Positions 32,019 through 42,941 of a stretch of DNA of 64,000 nt are shown here, piece by piece (the first letter of the stretch is position 1; each line of letters opens with the position of its first letter). A program made the position numbers and the translations under genes. The notes below the pieces were generated by a model. It was not told where the DNA came from and ran no database searches. It saw only the letters and a program-made list of their open reading frames with translations. Source of the stretch: Astragalus membranaceus (lineage: Eukaryota > Streptophyta > Magnoliopsida > Fabales > Fabaceae); assembly GCA_039519185.1 (NCBI GenBank), contig CM076849.1:68256784-68320783 (forward strand), read 5' to 3'.

Positions 32019-32299
32019 GTGTGTTTGGATGAGGCAATTTTATAGGGTAATGTAATTTAATAGGGTAATTCAAATGCTTCAAACCAAATTAACTTGTTTG
32101 GATAATAAATATGGAGAATTTTCAAAATGAATGGATTTTATGAGGTATTTTAGTAAGACTAAATTTAGAGAATTTGAAATACCACCTAAAAATGAAGAAT
32201 TTGAAATCCCTTTCTTGCCAAAAATGTTCTTTAAAAAAATATTTTTTTTTTGCACAATGATTTTCTTCAAAGAAAATAATTTTTCAGAAATACCAAATT

Positions 32300-32346
<47 letters not shown>

Positions 32347-33021
32347 AAATTCATATATATATACCTGCACTATGGAATGCAACCGTTATATATATTATAT
32401 CGGTTTAAACTAATTTGAAGGCAACTGTTTAATTTGAAAGCAACTGCATTTAAAAATAACGATTAAATGTATGAACATATTGTATTGTTTTTTTTACAAG
32501 AAATTATTGTATTGTTGATCCATCTGGAACCGAACTTGTAAGATATAAGAAAGGAGTATCCACCAAATCACTCTTTCTTTTTGTTTATTTATTTTTTTTA
32601 TTTTGTTGGCGATCATTGAACAGCTCTAACTCGGTACACCATCATTCGATTATTGAACACGGCCCGAAAAGATTCCAGCCCAACACCGGCCGGGTAGCCT
32701 ACTTGGTCACCTCTAACTCGGTAGGTCGGGACCAATTCACTCCCAGTGTGTCGGCCCCGACATCCGGTGGGTCGGTCCAGTCGATAGTTGAACTCGCATG
32801 TCATTCGACCCTTGGGTAAAGTGAAGAATTTAAAAAAATATATAAAAAAAATGAAGAATTTTAATTACTCTATCCAAATAAAAAATTTTAAGAATGAAGA
32901 CTTCTAATTACCCCATCCAAACAAATAATTTTGAAAATGCACGAATTTCAATTGATGTATTTGAATTGCCTGAAATTTAAAATTCCATAGAATTTTCAAA
33001 AGCCCCATCCAAACGCACACT
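32019..33021. mobile_element. Foldback/MITE-like element (~1.0 kb)
   Basis: Begins AGTGTGTTTGGATGAGGC. Its end at 33,021 is an inverted copy (AGTGTGCGTTTGGATGGGGC on the minus strand). The inverted similarity continues for roughly 60 bp at about 70%. Further ATCCAAA copies lie inside both arms (32,870, 32,915). It carries a CT microsatellite and a GC-richer block (~32,630-32,820) and has no transposase. No target-site duplication is obvious, so the superfamily is uncertain. Confidence 0.6.
32302..32343. repeat. (CT)n microsatellite
   Basis: About 21 uninterrupted CT units followed by CGTC. Confidence 0.95.
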
Positions 33022-33214
33022 AAAGAAAAAATATATATAATAATTAATAATGAAAACAAATTGGATAACGCTTCCACCTCTCTCAAGTCACGTGGAGTTT
33101 GTGCTCTTACCTCTTTTTTGACTTTCTTTTGTCTTCTTTGAGTTCTTTTTTGTTTTTTGGTCGGACATTTTTAATCTTGATGGTGGGTTCTGACAATGTG
33201 TATTAGGGATTATA
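33022..33214. other. Short non-coding spacer
   Basis: AT-rich at the left and pyrimidine-rich near 33,100-33,170. Nothing recognised. Confidence 0.5.
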
Positions 33215-34614
33215 GTTTGCAAAAAGCCTAATTGCATTTTGGATCCCCTTATTATCACTCATCCATAATTTTGGTCCTTCAATTTCCCTAATTTCTGAAA
33301 TGTTGGTCACTTTTAAAATTGGTCAACTTAAATTCTGATGCGTAGCTATTTAAAATAACCAAATATTTACTCTAAGTCCAAGTTGGCATGCCATGTGTGA
33401 CCACTTTATCTAAAAAAATAATTTTTTTAAGATGTTAAATAATAGATCACCCCGAATCCTAATGAATCCCCTTCATCATGTTCAACTCTAACCCTCATCC
33501 CATTCTTCAGCCCAAACCCAGAAGCCATATCCACATCTTACTTGATAAGCAAAATCTCGACCTAAATCTTTTTTTGTTTACAATCTCGACCTAAATCTAC
33601 TCCAACAAGTCAATAGATAGTAAAAGAACAACTTCTTAATGTCATTAAATTCAAGAAAAACTGAAACGATGCAAACCTAGATAGAGATTTTAGTAAAGTT
33701 TTGAAAGCTTCATGAAGAAGTAGAAAGAAACGGACCCATTTGGACATTTTAGTAAAGTTCATTCTTTGGAAACAATTTTGTCAAAAAAAATCCTTTGGAA
33801 ACAATCCTTTCAGCGACTACCCTCAAGGGTCTGTTTGGGAATTTGGAGGGGAGGGGGGTTTTGGACGGACTGGAATGGAGAGAAAGATATAAAAAAACTT
33901 TCACCTTATTTGTGAGAGTAACTTTGCAAAGAGCAGTTTTTCTTTTAATTTTTAGAAAAATATAGAAAATAACCACAAAAATAGGAAATGCAAGCCGTGG
34001 GAATCGAGCCTGGGTTTGGGGCATTGTTATCTACTCACAAAACCACTGCGCAATTGACAATCTTTGGTTATTAGAGTTCGTTTAATAATATATAACCTTA
34101 TTTTGTGTATAAAATATATGTGTAAATATAGTAAAATTTTAAAATAGTGGGGGGTATCGTAGCATCCTTCCGCTCCTAAAAATATCCACTGCTTGATATG
34201 TACAGTGTTACAAGTTGGTGTTTCTTGTTCATCTTTTGGTGCGAACAGGAATTAATTTTCTGAAATTCAGTGGTTTGCTCGGGGGATAATTTTGGGGGTT
34301 GATTTGTGAGTAAGGATTCTGAAATTTGTTTTATTAAAGCCTGTTTGCAATGTGCTTTTTAACTATTAACTACTATTTTAAAACCTAATTTTTAATTAAA
34401 AAAGTATTTTCAAAATAAAAAAGCAGGTGGCAGTCCAACATGGCTTGCTACATCACTTAAATGAGTTCCACGTAATATTCAAATTTGACCAATTTTCTAG
34501 GGGCAAACAATTCAGAAATTAGAAAAATAAAGGGATCAAAATTGTTAAAAAATGAAGGGACTAAAATCGTGGATGAGTGATTATAGGGGGGTCATAATTA
34601 AACCTTTGCCAAAC
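33215..34614. mobile_element. Non-autonomous DNA transposon with long terminal inverted repeats (MULE-like)
   Basis: The first ~125 bp (from GTTTGCAAAAAGCC through TCACTCATCCA and AATTTC) recur inverted at ~34,480-34,614 (through GGATGAGTGATTATAGGGG and AAACCTTTGCCAAAC). Inverted repeats over 100 bp resemble those of Mutator-like elements, but I could not find a clean 9-bp target duplication. The ~1.1-kb interior has no recognisable transposase. Confidence 0.6.
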
Positions 34615-34849
34615 AGATTAGCCGCCCAGTAGTCAATCAACCTGCATCGAGCTTGGTTTTTTGGGACCTAAATCCACTAAAGTCAATTTTGACTCCAGTC
34701 ACAACAGTCACCACATGTTAATACCATTGGATCTTCTAAATTCAGATCCCGACCCTTTATTTCTTTCAAACAAAAAAAAGTGATGAAGAGACATAGGGAG
34801 ACAACCGAGTGTAGTGGATCCTGGTCTGTTTTTTTTGCCCATACCCAAA
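34615..34849. other. Unassigned non-coding DNA
   Basis: About 235 bp between the inverted-repeat element and segment U copy 1. No ORF or repeat recognised. Confidence 0.45.
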
Positions 34850-35394
34850 TTTAGGAAAAAATATAAGTTCAAAATATGCCACCGGAGCTTGGTCCTATGT
34901 AGGTCACGATATTTTCTTGGAAAAAATAATAAAAAATTTATTTAATCAAAAATTTCCTTTTATTATTCACTCTAATAATAAAAATAGCATCTTATTTTTA
35001 TTATCAAACCTTATGTTTTACTTATTTTTTGTTTGTATTTCAGTATTTGTATGTGTGTGCACTAGTAAAAAATAAACAAACATTTAACATATATACTCTC
35101 ATGAAAAAACCAAAAAACATAATTCTAGGGGATGGTTTTGATATAATATACGTAGCTGTTAAGAACTGTTCATGGCTCTGTCCAAAAAAAAATCTGTTCA
35201 TGGAGAGTGATACTACTGCACTGACACAGCCTAATCTCTTTGGCCAAATATGTGGGAATAGATGTATTAACTCTCTAATATTTATCATCGATAATTAATA
35301 TTTAAAACAATTATTCTTTATTGATAATCTACTATCTAACAAATTTACTATCTACTATAATCTATTATCAACTAAAATAATCAATTGAAACTAC

Positions 35395-35905
35395 CAGATA
35401 ACTGCACTGATATATAAAAAACATGGGGATAACTGCAGTGATATATAAAAAAAAAACACGGGATTAATATTTGCCACTGATAATTATAATTTTTGAAAAC
35501 TGCTATCTAAAAAAACAAGAAGGCTTAATGACTATTTAAACTTATTAATATTTAAAATACATGCGACAAATATTTGTCACTAATACCTAAAAAAGGACAA
35601 ATAATTGTTACTCATATATAAAAAAACACGAGATAAATATTTGTTATTGATAATCTACTATCTATCTTTTACTATCTACAATAATCTACTAATCAACTCA
35701 AATAATCAATTGAAACTAATGAGATAACTCAACTGATACATAAAAAAACACTTGACAACTGCACTGATATATAAAAAAATACAGGGATAACTGCAATGAT
35801 ATATAAAAACACGGGATAGTTGCACTCATATATAAAAAAACATGGGATAACAACACTGATATATAAAAAAATACTCCATTGTTATATAAAAACACACGGG
35901 ATAAA
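35395..35905. repeat. Degenerate ~31-bp minisatellite in segment U
   Basis: Repeats of GATAACTGCACTGATATAT followed by an A-run and CACGGG are clustered at ~35,398-35,465 and ~35,715-35,905, with looser copies near 35,610-35,640. They are interspersed with a duplicated AATCTACTATCTA...AATCAATTGAAACTA block (35,325 and 35,651). Copy 2 of segment U retains only the first cluster (~57,178-57,245). Confidence 0.8.
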
Positions 35906-36182
35906 TGCACATATTGTTTTTAAATGATACTTTTATATTTTTAGTTTTAATATTTATCAATTTTTTATTTGAAACTCCTTTTTTATCTACTTTAAATTTT
36001 TCTTTATTTTCACGGGGTAATGTTCAGACTATTTAAATACTGTCAAAATTCATTCATAAAAAGAACACAACAGCATCTGTCCGTATGCAAGTCATCACCT
36101 ATATTTTACAATTGATTTTAGATTAATGAGATTTCAAATTAATGTTTCTATTTGAGGTAATCGTATCACGTAACGCGATCGG

Positions 36183-36211
36183 CCCGTGCGGATGCACGGG
36201 TATAGTACTAG
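36183..36211 (+). other. Helitron-like 3' terminus: hairpin followed by CTAG
   Basis: CCCGTGC-GGAT-GCACGGG (36,183-36,200) is a perfect 7-bp stem. Seven bases later comes CTAG, then T. A GC-rich hairpin just before CTRR with a following T is the diagnostic Helitron 3' end. No matching 5' TC end or helicase gene was identified. Confidence 0.55.
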
Positions 36212-36261
36212 TTTAGGAAAAAATATAAGTTCAAAATATGCCACCGGATCTTGGTCCTATG
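36208..36261. repeat. Segment U, copy 2, left part (interrupted by Copia-C)
   Basis: Repeats the first ~50 bp of segment U and stops at CTTGGTCCTATG, where Copia-C begins. It continues at 56,652. Confidence 0.85.
36257..36261. repeat. Target-site duplication CTATG, left copy (Copia-C)
   Basis: CTATG precedes the TGTTGGTTTT end of Copia-C and recurs at 56,647-56,651. Confidence 0.92.
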
Positions 36262-37524
36262 TGTTGGTTTTAATTTTCAAAAAACCTAAGTTGATTGTAA
36301 GCCAACGGCTATATTAGTTAAAAAGTTGTTGGTGATCTTTTTGTTAGTTACAAGTGGTTACTATGCCTAACAACTTGTAACTACCCTTAGAAGTTTGTTA
36401 AAACAAATTTAACAAACTGCATTTACATTGTATATATAGTTGATAGCAGAATGTAAAATAGAGAGTTCATACAATAAATTTTCTTTACAAAACTTTACAG
36501 TATATACCCTAAGTCTTCTGCTTCCTCTCCCTGCTGTGATCACTCCCTTTGTTCAGATTTCTAAGAGTGCTGTGTGTGTCAATATCTTCAACAAGTGGTT
36601 GAAGACCAATCCTCACAAAAAAACAAGAGAAACAACAAAGTCAGTATACGTTTTCAGACACTGAAAACGAAAAAAGGAAAGGAAAACAGAGAGAGAGAAG
36701 GGTGTGGGTTTTACCTGTTTCCCAAGGGAGAAACATTTTGATATCTGCTGGGTTCTTCAAAGCGTGAAGAACCATCTCTTACAACTCAGTCCAGAAAAAA
36801 TAACAACAGAAAACGTGTTAAAGGGTTTCTGTGTGAAACAGAAACTAAAACAACAATCAAAGGTAAAGATCAAGCGTGATTTTACCTGTTGAAGCTTCTC
36901 AGAAGCAGATCCTTCAAGATCTGTACCTGTAAAGTGAAAAACAGAGTTAGGGTTTTGTCGAAGCAAAAATCTAACAAGAAACAGTAAAGAAAAGAGATTA
37001 AGGTTCAGAAATTACCTTCTGAAACTGCTAAAGGAAGCCCGTTATCAAGCTTTAAGTACCAGTAACAGAAGCTTCTTCATCGAAGCAACATAACCTCAAA
37101 TCTCAGGTGACTCAGTGATCAAACCAAGTGGTTCTTCGCATCATCGTCATCAAGGATCATCATCGGTGGAGAGAAGCGTTTCACCGCATCATCACTGCTG
37201 GAGCAACAAGTACAGTAAAACCCTAGAAAGGGTCTGAGAGAGAAGAAGAAGAAAGAACGAAGGATCAGAAGCAACAAGAAGAAGACAACAGTTCTTGGTT
37301 TTCTGAGAGAAAACCTAATTTCTGTCTTTTATACACCGGGTCAAACACAACCTGCGTGTTGCTACAGTGCTCGGGTTCTGGGTGTCGCATGGATCAAGCC
37401 TGATCCAGCAGCAAATCACTACAAAGCGAGTTTGGGCCTACACCAAAGAAAGTGTTGTTTGCACCTCCCGGTCTCATCAAAGCAACCTGCCAGCAAACAT
37501 CATCAATTGGTAAAAAATTCAACA
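36262..37524 (+). repeat. 5' LTR of Copia-C (1,263 bp)
   Basis: Starts TGTTGGTTTTAATTTTC and ends AAAATTCAACA. Similar to 55,394-56,646 and 57,444-58,702. TATATATAG near 36,430-36,440 is a plausible TATA region. Short peptides in it are not genes. Confidence 0.92.
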
Positions 37525-37538
37525 TGGTATCATAAAGC
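37525..37538 (+). other. Primer-binding site of Copia-C
   Basis: TGGTATCATAAAGC directly abuts the LTR end. The first eight bases match the iMet-tRNA type and the rest diverge. The same sequence follows the Copia-D LTR at 58,703. Confidence 0.65.
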
Positions 37539-37710
37539 AAGACGATTCAGGGACATTTACTTAACTCAAAACCAGTTCTTAGTCTTCTTTCATTATCTTT
37601 ACAGTTTTCTGTTGCCTACACAGTAAGTGACTGTGTAGGTGTGCTATTTTGACAGTTTTTTGTGTTTTGAAATAGGTGATAGAAAGTGTTAATCGAGGTT
37701 TCAAACCAGC

Positions 37711-38706
37711 ATGTCAAGTGCAAGTCTGTCCACCCAGATTCCCAAACTAAATGGGAAAAACTGGGATAGATGGTATTTGCAAATGGAAGCCATCATTGGA
37801 TTCCATGATGTTCTAGATATTGTTCAAGAAGGGGTTCCTGAGCTACCTGAGGAACCAACTCCTGCACAAACAGCTGAACACAAGGAAAATACAAAAAAGG
37901 ATTGGAAGGCCCTCTATCTCATACACCAGGGGTGTGATGAGAGCAACTTTGACAGAATTAGAGGCATAAAAGTCTCTAAAACTGCCTGGGATCTCCTTGA
38001 CAAATATTACAATGGGGCTGCCCCAGTCAAGGAAGAAAAACTGCAATCCTTAAGAAAGCAGTATGAGAACCTGAACATGCAAGAAAATGAAAGCATCACT
38101 GACTTCTTTGGAAGACTAAAGAAGATAACAAATGCAATGAGTCTCAATGGAGAGACTCTATCTAAATTAACTGTTTGTAAAAAGGTTCTTAGATCTCTAA
38201 CAAGGAAGTTTGGCTTTATTGTAAACAGTATAGAGGACACTATCAAGCCAACAGATTTGAAGATTGAAGACCTTCAATGCATGCTGGAAGCAAAAGAAAT
38301 CAGGCTGAATCTTTTGCTGGGTGAAACTGAGGAAGACCAAGCCTTGTTTGCAGGCAAAGGCAAGGGCAAGAAAGGCAACACCCAACCAGCCAAAGATTGG
38401 TCCAAAGGTAAGGGAGGAAAACCCATAGGTAAGGGGAATTCCTCCAAGAAAAACTTTGACTCAATAAGAAAAGGGACAAATCTAAGGTACAATGCTATAG
38501 GTGTGATAACTATGGGCATTATGCCAATAAATGTCCTACTAAGAAAAATAGTAAACCTACAGAATCTGAGGAGGAGGCCAATGTGGCCAAGGAGGACTCT
38601 GACACTGAAAGCACACCTGTGGCATTCAGTATGATTTCTGACTATGAAAATGAGACAAAAACTTACAGCAATAAGAATGAATTAGAACCTAAGGCTGAAA
38701 CTAGTG
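37711..38706 (+). pseudogene. gag: Copia-C gag (frameshifted, cut by element B)
   Basis: Starts at the ATG at 37,711 with a Copia capsid region (LNGKNWDRWYLQMEAIIGF, then a UBN2-like region to about residue 200) and a Lys/Gly-rich basic stretch. A frameshift around 38,465-38,490 takes the main frame out of register and it ends at 38,634. The single CCHC knuckle (spacing CX2CX4HX4C, ~38,490-38,535) and an acidic tail continue in the neighbouring frame up to element B at 38,707. Gag would form the RNA-packaging particle. As it stands the product would lack its nucleic-acid-binding knuckle. Confidence 0.9.
38702..38706. repeat. Target-site duplication TAGTG, left copy (element B)
   Basis: TAGTG precedes the TGTAGCGACC end of element B and recurs at 52,028-52,032. 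Confidence 0.93.
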
Positions 38707-41489
38707 TGTAGCGACCGAAAAATCCGGAGGAGGGATTCTTCGAAGTTCTTGAATGAAGCCGCCACCAAAGTTTAGTTTAAGGGCAAACATTGGAAAATCC
38801 CTATTGAATGGATAAAGGGGGTTTGCGGACCAGGTTTAGGCTCGGGAGTCGTTTATGCGTAGGGAAGGTATTAGCACCCTACGACATCCTTCCTAAGGAA
38901 GGTTACCTTTTAACTAAATGTGCAAACATTTGTTACATCAAAAATAATGTTTTTACCCTTATACTAATAATAAGAAAAAGACTCACGAAACGGTTAGTTA
39001 TTTTTTGTACTTTTTGAGAAAAATGAGAGAAATGAATTTAAAGGAAAAACAAAGGTTTTTTTATTAGTGCAATTGACAGAGGTCGGCCGCCCTCTGGTCC
39101 TACGTATCTCCTGGTAGAGAATCAAATCGCACGTAGTTCTTGGTAGAAAATGTTTGTGTGTTTGGTGTTTTTTAGGTATTTTGAAATAAGGATAGGCATT
39201 TGGTAATGACCAAACAAGTGAAACTCAGAGTGGTCGTCGCTCAATAGCTCGTTTGAAAACTAAAGCTGTTATTAACGGTCAAACGAGCTAAGCTCAGAGT
39301 GACCATTAGTAACGAACCATGTCTATGTTTAGGAAAACATTTATTCGTTATTTGGAAAAAAATAGGTTTGTGAAAGAAAACATTTATTTAGGGAAAAGGA
39401 ATTTTTTTTAAAAGAGAAACAGGGGGTGCTGTTAGAAAAAGGGGGGTGCAGTTAGCAGCAGGGTGTTGTATTTTAAAAGGGGGGTGCGTAAAGCAGAGCC
39501 CAACTCGCAGCCCACGAATTCTGGGCCTTCAAGGGGGGGCGCTGCTAATGGAAAAAGGGGGTGTGAAAAGCGATCTGAAATAAAAATGAAGTTAAAATAA
39601 AATGGAAATGATCAGCATATAAAAGGGATGTTTAAAAGAAAACTGATGCAACCCTAATTCCCATCTCCATCCCTTAGCGTCGTTTCTCACCCCAAGATTC
39701 AGAGAGAGAGAGAAAGTTTTGGAGAGAGAGAGAGGCATTTCGGTGAGGGAGAGAAAGGAGATCTACGAGAGAGAGAGAAAGGAGAACAGCGTGAGAGAGG
39801 TGAGGGAGAGAAAAGAGGAACGAAAGAGAGGGAGAGAGGAGAGACACGGCGAGGGGAGAGAGAGAGACGGGACAGTGGCGGGCTGACTGCGGCGGTGCTC
39901 ACGGCGAGGAGGTGGGCACCGGCGGTTTGACAACCGAGACTGGTACGGCAACGCGACGGAGGGGGGTTTCGCGAACGCGACGGCGACTGTGAACATACGG
40001 TGGTGGGTTGACGACGGCGTGTTCAAGCCAACGGCCACCGTCTACGGTGGTCGGAGTCTAAGGGGTGAGTTCCATTCTCTTTTTTTGTTTTTACTGTTCT
40101 GCTTGTTTCCTCTTGTTCTCTATCCTGTTCTGATTTTTTGCTTCCTAATTTATTTCTAGTTAAACCCTAATTCCTTTTACTGTTTTTTTTGTACTGATTC
40201 TAAATGTTTTGGTACTGGTTCTTCCCATTTTTAGAGTCATTGATTTTGTTTTAAATTCTATCATTTTCCTTTGTTTGACCCACTTTGGTACTGATTCTGT
40301 CCTGCTATTTTAACACGTTTTCCACCTCTCCAACAAGAACAGTGTTATCCTTTATTATTGAAAACAAAAGTAATGAAACCAAAAATTCTCTTGTTAGTTT
40401 TCTGGAAAATAAACCTGCATCCTTTGCCTGTGCTATTTCTGTTAACAATATCCTATAACTACTGTTATCTACACTATATATATGAACAAGGTATTAAGCT
40501 ACATTATAAGCAGGTAAAAGAAAAGATTTAAGCTTGTATTCTCTACATTTAGAATTTAAAAACAGTGAGTAAAAAAGGAAATAACAAAACAAGTGCATAA
40601 CTGAAGAATAGATTTAGCCAACCTGTTTTTTACGAATAGCTCTTTTCTTGCTACTGCCCAAAAAATCGACCCCTACCTATTAATCTACTGCTCCTATTTT
40701 CACTGTGTGGCTCCTCCTTTTTCTACTATTTTAGAGCACTCACGTTCTTTGTTTATGAGCAAAGACTCTGAGTTGTTGATTATTTTGTGTCAAGGACTCA
40801 GCACCCCCCTCTTCCCTGTTACTACTCACTTGCATTTATAGTGAAAATTTTGGTGTAGGTGTGGGTGCAAAGCAGTGCATCAAATCTCATGGAGACAAAG
40901 GTACAAACTGTCTCTGAAACACAAGCAGCAGGAGGGCAGATTGCTTTTGCTCAAAATGGGAAGAGCAAAGAGACAAAGAAAAAGGGAAATGAGCTAGACT
41001 CTTGAAATAAGGGAACTGAACAGCAACAACACAGCACCACTCTCTTTCTTTGTATTTTGTTTTAAACATTTGTACTATTTTGCTTTTGATTTTTTTGTTG
41101 TCTATATGTGTAGCAAAAGTTGACTTATGTATTTGTACCAAAAGAAAAACTGTTTATAATAAAAAAAAAGCATTTATTCACAATATAATTTTTATTAGAT
41201 TTTTATAACAAAATTAAAATGATAACAACGACGATAAACATATGTACACGACGAGACGCGAACGCGCATCCACAACGAGAATACGCGAATTCACGTACTA
41301 AAATAAACAATCGTACACAACGAGACGCGAACACGCGTTCGCAACGAGGACAAAAATGTGTACATTATTAAAAATCGCACGCGCGCACAATGAGAAGTAA
41401 CACGCATATACACGACTGGGAACGACACACAAAAATAATATTTTGGATTTTTTAGTTTCAAATTAGCCGGACAAAATTAGGGTATGACA
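38707..41489 (-). repeat. 3' LTR of element B (2,783 bp)
   Basis: Essentially identical to 49,243-52,027. Differences noticed: the T/C in GAGG(T/C)CGG, the T/C in AGCG(T/C)CGTTT, the C/T in GCTA(C/T)TGCCC, and an A-run length. It contains a GA-rich tract (39,699-39,870) and a CG-rich, ACGAGACGCGAACGCG-like repeat near 41,250-41,345. Confidence 0.94.
39699..39870. repeat. GA-rich low-complexity tract in LTR B (3' copy)
   Basis: Repeated GAGAGA runs broken by AAGG and GGTG. The counterpart is at 50,235-50,406. ORFs rich in Ser/Leu on the opposite strand arise from this composition and are not genes. Confidence 0.85.
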
Positions 41490-41502
41490 GCTGCCCCTCT
41501 TT
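41490..41502 (-). other. Polypurine tract of element B
   Basis: The minus strand reads AAAGAGGGGCAGC before the 3' LTR start TGTCATACCCT, the same as in element A. Confidence 0.82.
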
Positions 41503-42021
41503 ATTTATATTTTACTAGGAAACATGAAGGGTTTTCGAATTTCTCGAGTAAAATAGAAATAAAGATAAAAAGACACTAATTTTGTCAAGACTATTTTTTA
41601 GAAATTTTTGAAAGATGATGGGTTGACATAGAATAAAAAGTAAATAAGGGTCACCGGGGATCTGAAGGAGCACTGGGCTCTGATGGTCTAATTCGCAGTC
41701 GATGCTTGGCGCATTGATTGGAGTTAAACTGAAGGACCAATAAGGTCTGAAGGGCATGCCTAAGCCTGATGGACCCATGGGTCTGAAGGAGCGCAAACTA
41801 GCAACGGTATTAGTAAAACGGTCTGTTTGGGGGGGGCCTTTTTCGAGCGGCCATGGGGGCAAGGTCAGGTCGTTGACCTGATTTGCGCACCTCGAAGGAC
41901 GTGCACTGTGTTTTTTTTTTAGGCGGACACAGCTAGTCTGAAGGGCCTGGGGCCGGATGATCCGTCGGTTGCTCGATAACGCGACGTGCGATCTGGATTG
42001 AAGGACCATTGTTGGTCTGAA

Positions 42022-42135
42022 GGAGCGCTTGGGCTCTGAGGGACCGCTGGGGGTCTGAAGGAGCGCTTGGGCTCTGAGGGACCGCTGGGGGTCTAAAGGA
42101 GCGCTTGGGCTCTGAGGGACCGCTGAGGGTTTAAA
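42022..42135. repeat. 38-bp tandem repeat x3 in element B
   Basis: Three near-identical units beginning GGAGCGCTTGGGCTCTGAGG start at 42,022, 42,060 and 42,098. A looser form of the same phrase occurs in element A at 15,771-15,870. Confidence 0.88.
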
Positions 42136-42905
42136 GGAGTACTGAGATTCTGAATTTTAGTATGAGACCAGCGCTTGGAGCACTGAATTTGAGGGAACAA
42201 ACTATTGGGATTGGTACATGGCGTACCTGCCTAGAACATACCTAATGAATGCTTTTACCTGAGACGGGAAAAGCTATCTACATTTGGCATGTCTAAAAAT
42301 GCAATGAATGATGTATGCGTGCAATATAGGTATGTGAAATGGTAGGTGTCCGAAGGGATGAATGAAACGTGGCAGATGATGTGAGTTGAAGTTGATGGGA
42401 CATGGAGGTTGACAAACAACATATGTGAATGCAGATAAGATATGAATGTGATTGTGCTGATTAATTCTGGCGGAATGATGAATATAATGAGCGATTTTTC
42501 TTTTTGCCTTTTTTTTTATTATAATGAGTGTATGAAATGAGAGTGCGAATGTGATGCAAATGTAATGCTTCGATGCAAATGTCATGGTGAATAAAAGGAA
42601 ACACATGAATGCATAGGAAATGATATGATTGGTGATGTAGAAAGCTTTTTGGCAACGATGAGACCGGCACTTGGCACGTCTATCGAAGCAAAGAAGTGTT
42701 ATATGTGTGCAATGTGATGAATATGCGAAGCAAAAGTAAATGGACTACAAAAGGGTAACGGGTGCAATTGATAAGCCGTGTATGCGAATGCGAATGCAAA
42801 TGCAAATGTACTGCTGGTTGCACGACGGGATGATTTATGCTTTGGTGGGAGTAACGGGTGCAATGTGGATGATTTTTGCCTTTTTGGCTTTCTCTCTTTT
42901 TTTCA

Positions 42906-42941
42906 TGAATAAATGAATGAATGAATGAATGAATGAACGTG
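42906..42941. repeat. (GAAT)n microsatellite in element B
   Basis: About eight tandem copies of a GAAT/AATG tetranucleotide. Confidence 0.85.

Larger units (their letters stand above)
34850..36211. repeat. Segment U, copy 1 (uninterrupted, ~1.36 kb)
   Basis: Begins TTTAGGAAAAAATATAAGTT and includes the passage CTTGGTCCTATGTAGGTCAC, which is the empty form of the site where Copia-C and Copia-D sit in copies 2 and 3. It lacks the ~30-bp T-rich insert shared by copies 2 and 3 (near 56,846 and 59,508). It ends in a hairpin plus CTAG, after which the start of copy 2 follows directly. Confidence 0.82.

Noticed and set aside
33960..34060. Possible tRNA-like or gene fragment near GTGGGAATCGAGCCTGGG
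   Set aside because: The phrase resembles a T-arm (GGGAATCGAGCC), but no acceptor, D-arm or anticodon arm could be matched around it.
36440..36892. Short plus-strand frames repeated at 55,668-56,023 and 57,622-58,073
   Set aside because: They lie inside Copia-C/D LTRs and overlap in shifted frames. Repetition is due to the LTRs.
39699..40038. Ser/Leu/Pro-rich minus-strand frames, duplicated at 50,235-50,574
   Set aside because: They arise from the GA-rich tract within the two LTRs of element B. Duplication reflects the LTR pair, not gene conservation.
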